64,000 nt of DNA from Dactylonectria macrodidyma (taxonomy: Eukaryota; Ascomycota; Sordariomycetes; Hypocreales; Nectriaceae): positions 186,001 through 250,000 of the forward strand of contig JAGMUV010000029.1 of assembly GCA_020744425.1 (NCBI GenBank). Reading direction: 5' to 3'. The position numbers and the translations under genes are program-made. The notes beneath the pieces were generated by a model. It saw nothing but the letters and a program-made list of their open reading frames with translations. It was not told the DNA's origin and did no database searches. Below are positions 1 to 11,507 of the stretch, one piece after another. The stretch's first letter is position 1. Each line of letters starts with the position of its first letter.

Positions 1-1990
1 TCTCGCCCTCCCCTTCATGAAGAACCTACTTACCTTGACTTCCTAGCCAACTGGAATACTAGCAAGAGGGATGGGAGAAAGTGGACACGATGGGGTCGTC
101 AAGCTAGGCCTCGTGTTCTATACTACTTCCCGCGGTATAAGTCCAACCCCCAGCATCACCAATATGATGATTTTTGTCGTGTGAAGCTAATGCTGGCTCA
201 TCCACATCGTGATCCCAACGAACTACGCGAGATCGACGGTGTCGAGTATGACTCGTATGCATCTGCCGCCGAATTCTGTTATGGGACCCACCGGCACCCT
301 GATGATTACTATGGCACACCTAACGCTGAAGAACGTCGACCAGATCCGGATGAGTTTGAGGAAGAATTTCACGAGCCTGACCTTCTGGAGGAGGACTGGC
401 TTGAGCTTGCCCGCCAGCTTCCCGACTGTCCACCAAGCCAAGAGGTAATAGATCTCCTGGGTCAACGGGATATCGATATCCAATACGATTGGACACCCCA
501 CGTCGGCCGCTACGCTGACCCAGGAATCGTTCAAGGCGATTATTGGCGCCAGCGCATTCAGCAGAATCGTCTCTATATGGATGTTGAAGACCTGCCCTTA
601 GAGGTCCGCGATACGCTCAACCCAGAGCAGCGGATAGTATACAATACTTTTATTGGACACTTCCAATGCGGTAGCGGGGAGCAGATTCTACTCCATGTTG
701 ACGGCGGTGGCGGGACAGGCAAGTCCTACATGATCAAATTCCTGTCTTCGCATCTTCAGAGGCTCGCTGGTAACCGGCCCAGTTCAATCTGGAGAGCTGC
801 ACCCACGGGTGTTGCAAGCAACCAGATAATGGGGACAACAATACACTCTCTCCTCCGACTACCTGTGGATAGGGCTTTCACAGAGCTATCCCCTGCAGAT
901 GCTAATGCTCTTCAGAAGAAGCTATAGGACATTAGGTATCTTGTGATTGATGAGAAAAGTATGCTAGGTCTGCGTCAGCTTTCATGGATCGACAAACGCC
1001 TCCGCCAAGTCTTTCCTGGCAGAGCAACCGAATTCTTTGGCGGCATAAGTATTATCCTCGTTGGTGACTTCTTCCAGCTCCCGCCGATTGCGAACAAGCC
1101 CCTCTACTTCGATGCGCCACTCAAAGGCGGCATATAGGGCGTTTAACCACACTGTCTTCTTGAAGAAGGTCCAGCGGCAACAGGGCGACGACCAGGCTGG
1201 CTTTCGTATTGCGCTTGAAGAATTACGTGGTCTGAAGTTATCCATCGAATCATGGAAACTTCTGAGCCAGCGTGTGCAGGTCAAGCTAAGCCAGCGCGAG
1301 GTAGATACGTTTGACGCTGCTCTCCGTATCTATAGCAAGAAAGCTCGTGTTAACGTGTACAACTACGAGCACCTCGTCCGTCTGAAGCACCCAGCAATCC
1401 AAGTCATGGCGAAGAACATTGGTAACGGTGCTGACAAGGCAACACCTGAACAAGCTGGCAACCTGGCTGACCAGTTTCCGGTATGTATTGGTGCTCGTCT
1501 CATGCTAACCCAGAACACCTGGCAGCCAGCAGGCCTAGTTAATGGGGCCCGAGGGACAGTATATGACATCGGTTGGGCCCCTGGCGCTGATGCACATCGT
1601 GACCCGCCATCTGTCATTATGATGGTGATGGATAAGTATACCGGGCCACCATATTTAACTACAGATGATGGGCGCGAGGTAGTACCCATACTCCCAGTCA
1701 AGCGAGACTTCTTTCTTGGGACATCCGCGTGTATACGAAAGCAGTTCCCACTTATGGCATCATATGCCATTACGGTTCATAAGTCACAGAGCATCACAGT
1801 GGACAAGATGGTGACGGATCTGTCTGAACGGGACTTCCAGACAGGGCTTAGCTACGTTGCAGTCTCCAGGGTCAAGATGTTAGACGGGTTAATGATCGAT
1901 GCCCCATTTGAACGGGCATCTCTCCACTATAAGAAGCTACCTGATGGCAAGAATAGTTCCATAATGTTACTCACGCTTGAGGCTCTATAA
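1..1990 (+). pseudogene. Helitron Rep/helicase, C-terminal helicase part, broken
   Basis: This is the PIF1-type helicase half of a Helitron transposase; its N-terminal (Rep) part lies before the window. The frame is open from base 1. Walker A (GGGGTGKSYM) lies near 700-730 and Walker B (VIDEKSMLG) near 940-965. The later GARLMLTQN block and the C-terminal motif AITVHKSQS followed by SYVAVSRVK are all visible. Two lesions disable it. One is an in-frame TAG at 925-927, just before Walker B. The other is a frame change between about 1105 and 1130, after which the protein continues in the second frame to the stop at 1990. The stop fits a CpA-to-TpA transition of a Trp or Gln codon. Family assignment is firm; the Helitron ends are not established. 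Confidence 0.85.
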
Positions 1991-2198
1991 GTCCTAACAG
2001 ATTAGTAGGTGTTTTGATGAAAGTCCGCGACCAGGACCGGCGCAAGCAACAGCAACTTGACCAGCCACTATTCCAACCTCGTTTTTCTTGATGACATCGC
2101 CATAGTACACAGAGAGGGCGAAAAAAGGACACCAGCACACAGCCAGAGTTATTAGTATGAAATATCATGTCATAGAGATACATCCTTCGGACTGTATT

Positions 2199-2226
2199 AC
2201 ACCCTCCCCACCGTCGGTGAGGGTGT
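2199..2226. repeat. Short hairpin, possible Helitron 3' terminal structure
   Basis: Perfect 8-bp arms (ACACCCTC and GAGGGTGT) enclose a 12-base loop about 210 bp downstream of the helicase stop. Helitrons end in a hairpin followed within about 10 bases by CTRR. No CTRR is seen at that distance here; the nearest CTAA is near 2272. The terminus is therefore only a suggestion. Confidence 0.3.
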
Positions 2227-2313
2227 CAGCATATTTTATATGTAAGAAGCTCTTAATATTCTTCCTATCTAACGAGGGTCTTTGAGTCAGTTTTATAGAT
2301 GGAGAAAATGATG

Positions 2314-2343
2314 ATGACCTCGGATGACCTCGGATGACCTCGG
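2314..2343. repeat. Three tandem copies of a 10-bp unit
   Basis: The unit ATGACCTCGG is repeated exactly three times. It is a simple tandem duplication in non-coding sequence and no function is visible. Confidence 0.85.
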
Positions 2344-2594
2344 ACAGCTGAGACGCTCCGGATGCTTTGGGGTCTTTGGCTTTATCTAGCTATTGACCTG
2401 AATGAAGGAAATGCTGAGCTGGTGACGAAGCAAGTGGCGATGGACGCCTATGATGATAGAAGGAAAAGCTTCACTTCCACAATAGCCGTTCAAATCCGAT
2501 ATCCCGATATGTGACATTACGGAGTAAGTCTTGCACTTTGTGGTGATTCTAATTCGATTGTCAAGTTGGATGTTAGATGTAATATTGATGTTGT

Positions 2595-3166
2595 ATTAAT
2601 TGAGTAGTGCTATTCGGGCTGTATGATATTGCTATCCGGGCTGTGTTGAAAAATCCGCTTGCCTAAAGAGGAAATCTATTACATAACCTGATTAGTCTAG
2701 CCATATCGGGAAAGGCCTGTACCCACGTGACCACCCTCGCTTACAACTCTGGCATACCGGGGAGCAATTTCTATCATTCCAGACCTTGTAACATCACCCT
2801 ATTCCTTGCAATTGAAGGTATCGCGATAGCTTCAATTACGCAGTCGCGGCTGCCTTACAACACCACCCTCGCGGCTGCAATGCCCTCAATTGCACGGTCG
2901 CGATAGCTTCAATTGACACGCCAATCAGCCGGAACATTAGTCAGACCGACGGAAATGCATTTTTTCAACGATTTGGCCGTAGCCGGGCCCGCGGGCTGGT
3001 AGATTTCAATTGAACTGCTTGACATTATTCATATCCTCCTACTGACACTGTAATTTTGGTGTGATGGGAAGCATTGGCTGAATGCAGTTGAAAAATTACG
3101 TGGTCATGTGATTAATACAGCCCGGATAGCAATATCATACAGCCCGAATAGCACTAGTCTATTAAT
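2595..3166. mobile_element. MITE-like element with about 50-bp terminal inverted repeats
   Basis: The arms 2605-2644 and 3117-3156 are perfect 40-bp inverted repeats. They extend outward to ATTAAT on both sides with two mismatches, giving arms of about 50 bp and an element of 572 bp. Each arm holds two diverged direct copies of GCTATYCGGGCTGT. The interior has no ORF but repeats the block CGCGATAGCTTCAATT near 2821 and 2902. The outer ATTAAT/TTAA is self-complementary, so the target-site duplication cannot be separated from the repeat. It is a non-autonomous DNA transposon; its superfamily is not decided. Confidence 0.8.
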
Positions 3167-4419
3167 TCCCTCATCACATAACGTAGGCTATAGTGCTTGA
3201 AAGTGGTGCTATCCAGAGGGGAATAAGAGGTAGATATGTTTGGACTTGGAAGTATCGAAGCCCAGTCCATATCCCTGACGCAAATATTGTCCAGAATATT
3301 ACTCTTTCCTCCATTGTCCTAGGGCCACTAGTCCTAGCCCACTGCCAGTTCAGGAAGGCTGTAGAGCCATGAAGGACTATTAGCAAAGCTATTAAGCGGA
3401 AGAGCTAAATATCTATAGGTTGGGTTACTGTACTAGTAATAAGGAAACTTCCATTCACTAAGTTCTAAGCATTTTGCGCAGTACGTTGACCAACTTGGTG
3501 CTGCGTGGAAGAAATAGTATTAATGGCTGGGTGCACGATCTGGAAACCTATCGCCACATGGCCTATGACTGAGAGGGCGTTTAAAACTGCGGAAGTTTTG
3601 AAAAAAGATTGTGGAGATATCATGATAAAATTTAATATGGATAGTAATTAGAGAATAATGGGTGAAGGAGAGGGTGAAGGGGAAGGCGATGGCTTTATAC
3701 TGTATGTTCCTCATGACAAAAAGAAGCTAGATTTAATGTGGGATATTTATTGGCTGTCGGCATTTTCTCGAACGGCATGATTACGTACGTGGTGCGATCG
3801 GAGCAACATTAGGCCGAGTACCGCGCCCCAGCAAGTAAGTTTTCGGTCTTTTTAGTGGATCTGTGAGACAGGAAGGCCGCCCGGCGGGGTGACTAAGCAA
3901 AAGAGGGGCCGATCGGCAAGGAAAACTAGGAAATGAATGCCTCACGGGACGAGATCCAAGGGTAGGAACAACACAGCAGCTTCACTACAGCAGAATCACC
4001 TTGTATCTCTCTTCAATTGAGATAGCCGCATTGGCCCCTTAACATCTACGCATTTCCCGTGCCGAAATAACCCTCAACTCGGCCCGTTTGACCCTATCGC
4101 TGTGGTGACGTGTCCGACAGGATCCAAGCCCACTGTCAAACGTTCATTGATCGGGTTTGGCTTGGTCGGTGTTGGTGGGGACCTGGCCGTCGGACCCCAG
4201 TTTTCCCGACGCCCCGATTTGAACCTAATTTGTAAGGCAATTGCCGACATCGCGGATCACAACCCCGACAGCGGCTTCCCCCTTTTCCTAGCTAGTTAGA
4301 TCAATCAAGACACATCATTCCTATGCTTCCTGCCGCGGCCTAGATTTCAATCGTCGGGTATCCGAGTTACTATCAGAGACTGGTCTTCCCTTGTGTACCC
4401 ATGCTGTCGAGATTGTGAC
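3167..4419. other. Non-coding stretch between two DNA transposons
   Basis: Only short ORFs occur here, with no recognisable family, codon pattern or splice structure. Nothing else was recognised. Confidence 0.5.
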
Positions 4420-4472
4420 TAGGGTTGCCTCGAGGTAAATTACCAGGAGGTAAATTACCAAAACCTCTAGGT

Positions 4473-4511
4473 AAATGACGGTCATAAACCTCGGGTTTAT
4501 GACCGTCATTT
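4473..4511. repeat. Perfect 18-bp palindrome with 3-base loop near the hAT left end
   Basis: The arm begins AAATGACGGTCATAAACC and is followed by TCG and its exact reverse complement. Related single copies occur at the right end (6851-6890). It lies within the left subterminal region, between the terminus and the 3' end of the transposase ORF. A transposase-binding or folding role is inferred from position. Confidence 0.85.
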
Positions 4512-4751
4512 ATCACGTGCTTCCAAGCACTATTTGGGGACTACGGAAAGGCGTCGGCGGAATGATATACGCACATACAGTCCGGTGCATTGCTATTCGT
4601 CGGGGATGAGGTACCGACCACACCAAAATTTGCTGTGCGGGGTACAAGAGGTCCATACCCACTGCAGCAGCCCCGTGTTCGTTTCTTCGCCAAAACTCCC
4701 AGATTTGCTACTACAATATGGTAGTATTATATATCTCAAAAGTCAACCTAT

Positions 4752-6692
4752 TTACATTTCGACGTGAATAACAGACTCTGCCTCTGCGTCCGTGCCTGCA
4801 GCTACAAAAATGCAGTCCTGGAAGTCGTCCTCGAGCTCTAAGAGCTTTTTCACGTCAGCCGTCTCCCAGGATTGGCTGCTCGGCATTCTCCAAGGTGTCT
4901 CTTGGGCCGTCTCAAGTCTTCTTAACACCCGACTATTCATATATATGAATGTCAATTTATTGGTGCTAGTGACAGTAAGACGATTGCGAATCTTGTTGTG
5001 GAGGAAATTGATCGAGGAAAAAGATCTCTCAGAAGGTACAGAATTAGCCAAAGCGCCCAGGACTCGTTTGGCCAATGCAGCGAGTGATACATTCATAGAA
5101 TGAAGATACCGCCAACTGTCAAGGACGTGTTGGTGGTGCGGAGTGCCCTCGGATGCTGCTCTGTATATGCGACTTCCTGGGCCAAAGAGGTTGCCCTCCC
5201 AAGCCCTAAACTGACAAAACTCCCGGAAGATATTGCCGTATTCCTCAGCGTTGGTGTTATCCTCAAGAAAGTTGTGTGCTCTTCTGACAATGTCTATGGT
5301 CAACAAATGGTGCTTCGGGTCGGTAGTGGCAGGGTCCAAAGCAAAGGCCATGTAGTGTATGTCGTCCGTTTGCGCGTCAAACCGCTGCTTTCGTAACGCT
5401 TTCAGTTCTTGGTAGTTTATTAGTGGGTCTTGACCAGCCTCTTCCAATGCGTCCCATGAGGCCTGAATGGATAGCCAACGTGGAATGACCTCGCCAAGAC
5501 CCGCGCGGTCGCGTTCTGAGTTGGCTTGGGCATGGCCAATCGGCTGAAGAACTTTGAATAACATTTCCAGATTGGCCCAAAATTCGAGATCATTGATATA
5601 TGATATCACCTGAGTTAGACTTGATTGTGTCACTTGTCCCTCCTCTTTGACAATTACCTGCTTCATTCCGTTGAGAACAACTGGATCGCGTGCGAAAGCT
5701 CGAAGGGCGTCTTTGTTGTCAAACACAGATTTAACAGCAGCAAGTTGTGTTCCCCAGCGTGTGATTGCAGCAGTGATGAACACCTTGCGCTGCCCGTAGC
5801 ATTCCTGCTGATGAATGCGAAGCCTTGATAACTGCAATTTGGCTTTCTTAAAGAAGGCAATGAGAAAAGCAGCCTTCCAAAGGATTGGCATCCACCGCTT
5901 CGACTCCACAATGTCTTTGATAAGTAATTGAAGTCCGTGAGAATCGCACAAGATATAAAGGCAGTGGCTGAACTCTGGCAGCTCTTTCATTTCTCGATGA
6001 AGCTTTCTCATTGTGCTACATGTATCTGTACAGATAGCATTCAGCCGCGAGAAATCGTGTCCGAATATGTCAAGAAGAGATGGCTTGATAAGGCTCAAGG
6101 TCGTCAATGCCGTGTGATCATGATCTTTGGTATCGATTGTCGTCCAGTAAAATGCAACTGAACTAGGAATCTCAATAGATATATTGATAATTCGGTTGCT
6201 GGAGATATCATCGGAGGCATCGAATATGACGTTGAGATGCGGGGCCTCGTCCAGAAGAGCCTTGACACGTTGCTGATAGTCCAGGTAGACAGGGTCGAGG
6301 AATGAGGCAATTCGATTGCGATCTGGAGGTTTATATGCCGAATTTAGCATTTGGAATAGTTTCAGTGTCTCAGGCTCTTCATAGAGGGAATAGGGTTTGC
6401 CAGAGGTAAAGACTGCAACAGCAGCTTGACGGTCCAATGCATCCTTAGAAGCTTTGCTAACACTATCCAACTTAGTGTTGATGAGCGGTTGCCGGCTGGG
6501 AATGACTTCATGAAGCTGTCGATATGCGGTGCATTGCGTGTGAAGCTGCCGAAGTTGTTTGGAGGTGTGCTTCGCCATAGTCTTTGAGCAGAGCTTGCAG
6601 ACTACACGGTTCAGCGTAAAGCCCTCTCCTGAAGCCGGTCGGAAATATTCGTCAATGCCATGAAGTTTAGGACGACCTCCACGATTGGTCAT
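4752..6692 (-). CDS. hAT family transposase, full length
   Basis: A single exon of 646 residues with no interruption. The N-terminus holds a short zinc-finger-like stretch (VVCKLCSKTM, then H/C residues near 45-55). The RNase-H-like catalytic core follows: an Asp-rich segment VIFDASDDIS near residues 155-165, a second Asp in CTDTCSTM near 215, and the hAT C-terminal dimerisation region with ANSVPSERSFSS supplying the catalytic Glu near 560. Length and motif order match full hAT transposases. It sits wholly between the terminal repeats of its element. Unlike the other transposase copies in this window it has no nonsense codon, so it may still be functional. The ATG at 6692 is the first in frame and precedes the zinc-finger segment directly. 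Confidence 0.9.
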   Translation of the reverse strand: MTNRGGRPKLHGIDEYFRPASGEGFTLNRVVCKLCSKTMAKHTSKQLRQLHTQCTAYRQLHEVIPSRQPLINTKLDSVSKASKDALDRQAAVAVFTSGKPYSLYEEPETLKLFQMLNSAYKPPDRNRIASFLDPVYLDYQQRVKALLDEAPHLNVIFDASDDISSNRIINISIEIPSSVAFYWTTIDTKDHDHTALTTLSLIKPSLLDIFGHDFSRLNAICTDTCSTMRKLHREMKELPEFSHCLYILCDSHGLQLLIKDIVESKRWMPILWKAAFLIAFFKKAKLQLSRLRIHQQECYGQRKVFITAAITRWGTQLAAVKSVFDNKDALRAFARDPVVLNGMKQVIVKEEGQVTQSSLTQVISYINDLEFWANLEMLFKVLQPIGHAQANSERDRAGLGEVIPRWLSIQASWDALEEAGQDPLINYQELKALRKQRFDAQTDDIHYMAFALDPATTDPKHHLLTIDIVRRAHNFLEDNTNAEEYGNIFREFCQFRAWEGNLFGPGSRIYRAASEGTPHHQHVLDSWRYLHSMNVSLAALAKRVLGALANSVPSERSFSSINFLHNKIRNRLTVTSTNKLTFIYMNSRVLRRLETAQETPWRMPSSQSWETADVKKLLELEDDFQDCIFVAAGTDAEAESVIHVEM

Positions 6693-6909
6693 ATTGACTC
6701 AGTAATGACCATAAATAGTTGTTGTCGGTGAAGAAATCTCAACAGCAAAGTATCGGGGGGTGATAAAGCCTCCTCAGGGGTCGCAACAACTCGTGGTCGT
6801 CCCCTACCCCAACCCCTTTTGGGATATTCACTAAACCCAGTTAGGAAGGAGGTTTATGACGGTAAATTACCCGTCAGTTGGGGTTTATGACGTCAAAAAG
6901 GCATCCCTA

Positions 6910-8354
6910 TCGCTAACAACACAATGCCAATGAATAAGTGGTACCGCCAAAACCAAAGCAGCTTGGTGGTAGCGGAGACGTTCCTCACGATGGCCTCGCT
7001 CATATTCCACTACATCTAACAGAACAGAAAATGGTATCACAGTAAGGAACGTCGGCAACTAAACCAAAAGAAAAATAGTAACGCAAAGAGCCAGCCAGGT
7101 GCTGCTGGATTGATGAGGTGGACAGAGTTCATGATAGTCACTGATGTGGACCCCGAGTCGTTGTTGTCGTCTCCCCCTGAGGCGGTGCTGGTTTGGAAAA
7201 TACCGTTCGTAATGGTGTGGAAAAGATGCTCTGGGTCGGGTCGTTGGAGTCGATGAAGCCACAGTCGCAGTCCTGAACCTTTGACGCCATGTGTGAAAAT
7301 GCCTCAATAGGTCCGGGTATCCGCAACCTGGAAAAAAATCTCAGGGTTGCTGTAAAGGAGGAAGAAAGTTGATCTTCTCCCTGCAGGATTAATTCGGTGT
7401 AGATAAAAGGAGACAGGGAAGTATTGGCAGTCCACTGGATATCAGGTACGTGCGGACTAGTCTAAACACTAATAGTGTTGGAATGAGGATAGAAATGAGG
7501 CAAGGATCACGATCATCGTGAACAAGTTCACGATGAGAGTGAACGACCACAACTAGTATCAGACAGCAGCCTGCTGCCTATGATATTGGCAGATTGAACA
7601 CAGGTATAAGAGACCGACCTTCGTCGCTCTCTTAGATAGAAGAAGTAGCTCAATTAAATGTCTTCTGGCCACTTCCTATGTTGCACCCCTTAAACTTGTG
7701 AGAAATAGTGCACCCCTAGTTGCGCCACTATAGTGGGCTATCGCACACGTCTACGCGCTTGACCGCTTTCTCCCTTTCCTCCTCTCTACGTAGTATTATT
7801 GCAAAATATAGTGGCATTTGTGGCGGAGATACATGGGTGTCAACCCTTCATTCGGTGGCGCTTGATCACAACAAATGTAGAGGTGAGCAGCCCTAAAGCC
7901 AAGAAAGCGTTTATTCAGCTTGGCGGGCGGGTCACACGTATCGGTGTGAGACAGGCGCACTCAACCAACGTAGCCGGAAACGCATTGACCTGACCCATTG
8001 CTGCCTGATACTCAAAACCTGCAGCAACACCAAAAGAGTTATGCGCTTTGCCGTCCGAACTGCACATTGCCTTGGTCGAGCTAAGGTGGTGGCTTGGGGG
8101 CGCGTTTAAGGGAGGCCTGGGCGGCGGTCAGTCTTGACCCTCTTGTGTTTGCTCAAGACGTGCATCCTGATGGGACATTGGGTCCGGGATGGGAGACCAT
8201 TCCGTCGTTATTGCAGCCCCACAGCACTTGGTGTTGTGCATCATTATTGTGGTTGCTCTTTGTCGGACCGAGTAATGAGGCCAGCCAGCAAAAGGGGCTC
8301 AGATGACAACAGCCCATCCAAGATTACGTACACCAAGTCCGACATGCTCCTATT
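6910..8354. other. Non-coding stretch with a short perfect inverted repeat
   Basis: No ORF with family similarity is seen. A perfect inverted repeat lies at 7513-7536 (arms TCATCGTGAAC and GTTCACGATGA, loop AA). Base composition near 7700-8100 looks ordinary. Confidence 0.5.
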
Positions 8355-8766
8355 CTACCGGTTCACACCGACAAAGATGCAATGCAGGAACTCGTTTCGC
8401 GCCTTGATCTTGCGCTCGAAGCATCCCAGCACGCAGCTTGTCAAGGTCGTGTCGTTGGTCTTTTCAACGCCACGCATTACTATGCACAAGGTGGCTGGGC
8501 TCCATGACGACGGCGACGCTCTGGGGCTTCAGTGTTTCCATAGTGGCGTAAGCAACGTCCTCGGTGAGGCGCTCCTGGATCTGCAGGCGACGGGAGAATA
8601 TCTCAGCGATTCGGGGGAGCTTGAAGAGCTGATGACGGGGTCGGAGGGAATGTAGCCAATATGCATCTAGAAGAGGAAAGTTAACTGGAATTCTCTACGG
8701 TTAGTATATGGTAGATGTGCGAAGAAGGGGAGGGGCTTACCTTTTCGGTAAAGGGCATGAGTTGCA
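8355..8766 (-). pseudogene. GTP cyclohydrolase I, C-terminal fragment, frameshifted
   Basis: GTP cyclohydrolase I makes dihydroneopterin triphosphate from GTP for folate and pterin synthesis. Here only the last part remains. An exon end encodes QLMPFTEK (8741-8766). Next comes a 74-bp intron with GTAAGC donor, TACTAAC branch site and TAG acceptor (8667-8740). The last exon begins MHIGYIPSD and continues with [20 protein letters not shown], the phrase VAVVMEPSH, and the end GCFERKIKARNEF ... VGVNR plus TAG. Two frame changes are needed, one after YIPSDPVIS and one after VVMEPSH. The N-terminal half and upstream exons are missing; AT-rich sequence follows. The splice signals survive, so this is a decayed genomic duplicate and not a processed copy. 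A functional copy is presumably elsewhere. Confidence 0.85.
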
Positions 8767-9171
8767 CCTGAGTACATTAGAATTAGGCCTCCTCATACTA
8801 ATGCGAAAACATAGGCTAGGAGGTGGTTATTTCAATAAGGTTCCTATGATAGTAGACATAGAAAGCCTCAACTCCTAGTGCAGGCAATTTTATCATTATT
8901 ATCCTCATTAGCTATAAGGTCCCTTCCATTCTGCAAATAGTAGAAGGCCGTTTCCTATAGACAGAGGATTAAATATTCAATTCGAGGAGTTTTCACCGCA
9001 TTATTAACATGCAGACCCAGTGGTTAATACCGTTTCAATATTTAATTACGCTAATTAAGTTTCTAATAAAGATACTATAAGTGAAAAAGTGAATCCGAAC
9101 ATATTATTCATACTCTTCTCATTTCAACAGCTCCAACCCTGAACAATATTCCGTGTGCTTAATCCAAACAT

Positions 9172-9876
9172 TTAAGCGGCAAGGCCGGCGAGAAGACCGG
9201 CGACAAGGGTGAGGAGGGGAGCAAGGAGACCGTTGCCGATGCCAACGAGAAGCGGGCTGAGGGCAACAACAAGACCAGGAACAATAGCACCAACAAGGCC
9301 AATAACCAGGATGAGGACCTTGGCAAGGATCTGAAAGACGGAGTGGAGGACAGAGTCGAGCTGAGGCCGGACGCCAAGAATGGTAAGGAGGCCTTTGACA
9401 ATGGTAGTGACCTCGGAAACGAGAGCGATAACGAGAGTGTTGATAGTCTTGACATCCAAGTCGGTAACATCGAGGCCAGCAGCACCAGTGAGCTCGGTGA
9501 CGAGGTTGGTAAGGGTGACTAGCAGGCTGTTGAGCTTGGGTAGGGCTTGGTCGACACCTTGATCCTTAGAGACATCACCACTCTGGACTTTGCTAAGAAT
9601 GCCGTCTAGACCTTGTTAGCCAGTGTTTCATTGAATATAGGGCCATATCATACTTAGGGAGCCGCTCTGGGTCTTAACAGAGGAAACAGCACCCTGAAGG
9701 GTGCTAATCAGGTCCTGAGAGCTGGTGATGGCACGCTTGGCGACCTCAGCCTCGTTAGAGCGAGCAAAAGTGTTCTCGACATTGTTGACATGGCGGACGG
9801 CATTGTTAGCGTCGGCGACGGGAGCTGCCAAAGCCGATACGGCCAAAGCGAGAACGGAGAAGAAAGCAGCCTTCAT
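9172..9876 (-). CDS. Small secreted hydrophobic protein
   Basis: Two exons, 9654-9876 and 9172-9605, are joined across a 48-bp intron (GTATGA donor, GCTAAC branch, TAG acceptor). They give about 218 residues. The first 18-23 residues are a clear signal peptide (MKAAFFSVLALAVSALAAP). A helical region with Ser/Gln/Leu spacing follows (ITSSQDLISTLQGAVSSV). The last 100 residues are strongly hydrophobic, rich in Leu, Val and Gly, and end in GLLAGLAA. No catalytic motif is seen and there are too few cysteines for a hydrophobin. Resemblance to cell-wall or surface-binding proteins of the HsbA type is weak and structural only. The ATG at 9876 is fixed by the signal peptide. Confidence 0.8.
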
Positions 9877-11212
9877 GGTGACAAGTTGTGGTGAATGTTG
9901 AGGTTGTAGAGTTGTATGTGATGAGGATGGCTAGAATGATCTTGTATCCAAGGGAAATCGGAGGTTTATTTATACTATCAGCGGCCATGACCAGCGGCCA
10001 TGAGAGCTTGATGAATTGCCTAAAACAAGAGGCGTAGGAGTTATTTAGGAACCTTCCAATCACTCTCTCGGCAAGCGGTTTGGGTTCCCGGGATCAGCAG
10101 CCCTCACCGTATTCCACCGCCTGTGCCGAATGCCGAGTTGATCTACATCGTGCGGGGCCGTTGGACAAGTATCTAGTTTGCTGCGTTGGTCGTTGGGCTG
10201 GGTGAGCTAAGTTTGCATTAGGATCTTTGCATATGCATTTAGCTCAGCTATTGGTATTTGGTCCAGTGGTCCTTTGTTAGGAATTAGCGGTTCATTACAC
10301 TCTTCACGTTCCTGTACCTTCACCTCACCCTGTTGTTTCATTCCAGAATCAATGTTATTCATTTTACCGCCTTACACATCCCCCTGTGACTCAGTTCCCA
10401 ATATGAGAAAAAAAAAAATCTAGACCAGTGCAGTTAGGACTATTGGCAACGATCAGCGCAACCAGCACACCGTGCAGCTTAAGCCTCCATTGTCCGTCTT
10501 ACAAAGACCACGTCATTAGCCACTGATGAATAGCGGACCACGTTTTTAGGGCCATGATCAAGGGTGGGGAGCTGAGCTTGCTTGAGCTCTGAGCTGTGTT
10601 CAGCTGCTCAACTACTTGTCGCTTTGTCGATCTCTTCCTATTTGTCCTAATATCCCCCGCCTTCTATTCGTAAGGTGAGCATTGATCATCGCCTCAAAGA
10701 ATTGCCCGTGCATGCTTTAGTGAGGCCGAAAAACATTCGGTTTAAAGCCGATGGCGCTGGAAATATTAGCAGACCCGTGCTCATCATGCAGCGTTGTTGT
10801 ATTAGAGGAATTTACTGATTTCTTCTTATTTTTGACGGCTTAATTGGCCTAGGAGTCACTAATTGTCACCTTATACTGCAGACAAGACTTGTGGACCGCA
10901 GAGCCGTCCTAGGCTCAGTGTGTGAGGGTACTGGAGGTGGTGTTGGGGTCCCACAGGGGTCCATCGCTGGGGGTCCCAGCCAAACCCAAATAAACGAAGT
11001 CGATCAGCATTTCAGAACTGGTGAATCAGCGCTAGGGAGAGGGATCCAGGTTGGCCACTATTCCTTAAGTGCCTTAAGGCAACACTTACGCTAGTGCGGA
11101 GTAGCAGGGGTTCAAACCAACCAAAAAGTACGGACTTAAAAGAGACGAGGATAAGAACCCACCTATTTTAAATGACGCTAGAAGTCACAACCCCGAGGGA
11201 TCTACAGATGTC

Positions 11213-11507
11213 CATTTCAAAAGTCATGTCCCAGGCTTAAGCCACATTTTTTTCAACAGCCAATCAGAATGGGCGTGGTACATGAGGTACTTTACATTCT
11301 TTACCTCCTCTATAAGCTCGAGATCTATAGCGCATTAAACACTGCTCGCAGATGGCAGCGGGCGCTCTTAGCCCCTGAAGACCTCTGGGGATACAGGGAG
11401 CTACAGTGGAGCTAAGGAATAAGCTCCCTAAAAGTTATGTACTGCTAAGTAGCTGGCAGGGGTACGAGGGTGTGGCGTCGTTAGCGTGGGACACGACTTT
11501 TGAAATG
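11213..11507. mobile_element. Possible MITE: inverted 21-bp ends about 295 bp apart
   Basis: CATTTCAAAAGTCATGTCCCA at 11213-11233 faces its reverse complement at 11487-11507 with one mismatch. The interior has no family-related ORF and contains further short palindromic blocks around 11375-11430. Flanking duplications were not found, so it could also be a diverged inverted duplication. Confidence 0.45.

Larger units (their letters stand above)
4420..6909 (-). mobile_element. Complete hAT transposon with intact transposase
   Basis: The ends are TAGGGTTGCCT on the left and, inverted, TAGGGATGCCT on the right (10 of 11 identical). Just inside both ends lie repeated motifs, AGGTAAATTACC and GGTTTATGACGG, which probably serve as transposase-binding sites. 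Length is 2490 bp and the single long ORF runs on the minus strand. The flanking 8-mers (ATTGTGAC on the left, ATCGCTAA on the right) do not match well, so no clean target duplication survives, or the true border is shifted by a base or two. Coding capacity and ends suggest a young copy. Confidence 0.85.

Noticed and set aside
2199..2272. Definite Helitron 3' terminus
   Set aside because: The hairpin is present, but no CTRR follows at the usual distance, so the end was not called.
8134..8655. 173-codon plus-strand ORF
   Set aside because: It is antisense to the GTP cyclohydrolase I relic and has no family resemblance of its own.
11101..11125. GGTTCAAACC resembling a tRNA T-loop
   Set aside because: No acceptor, D or anticodon stem could be paired around it.
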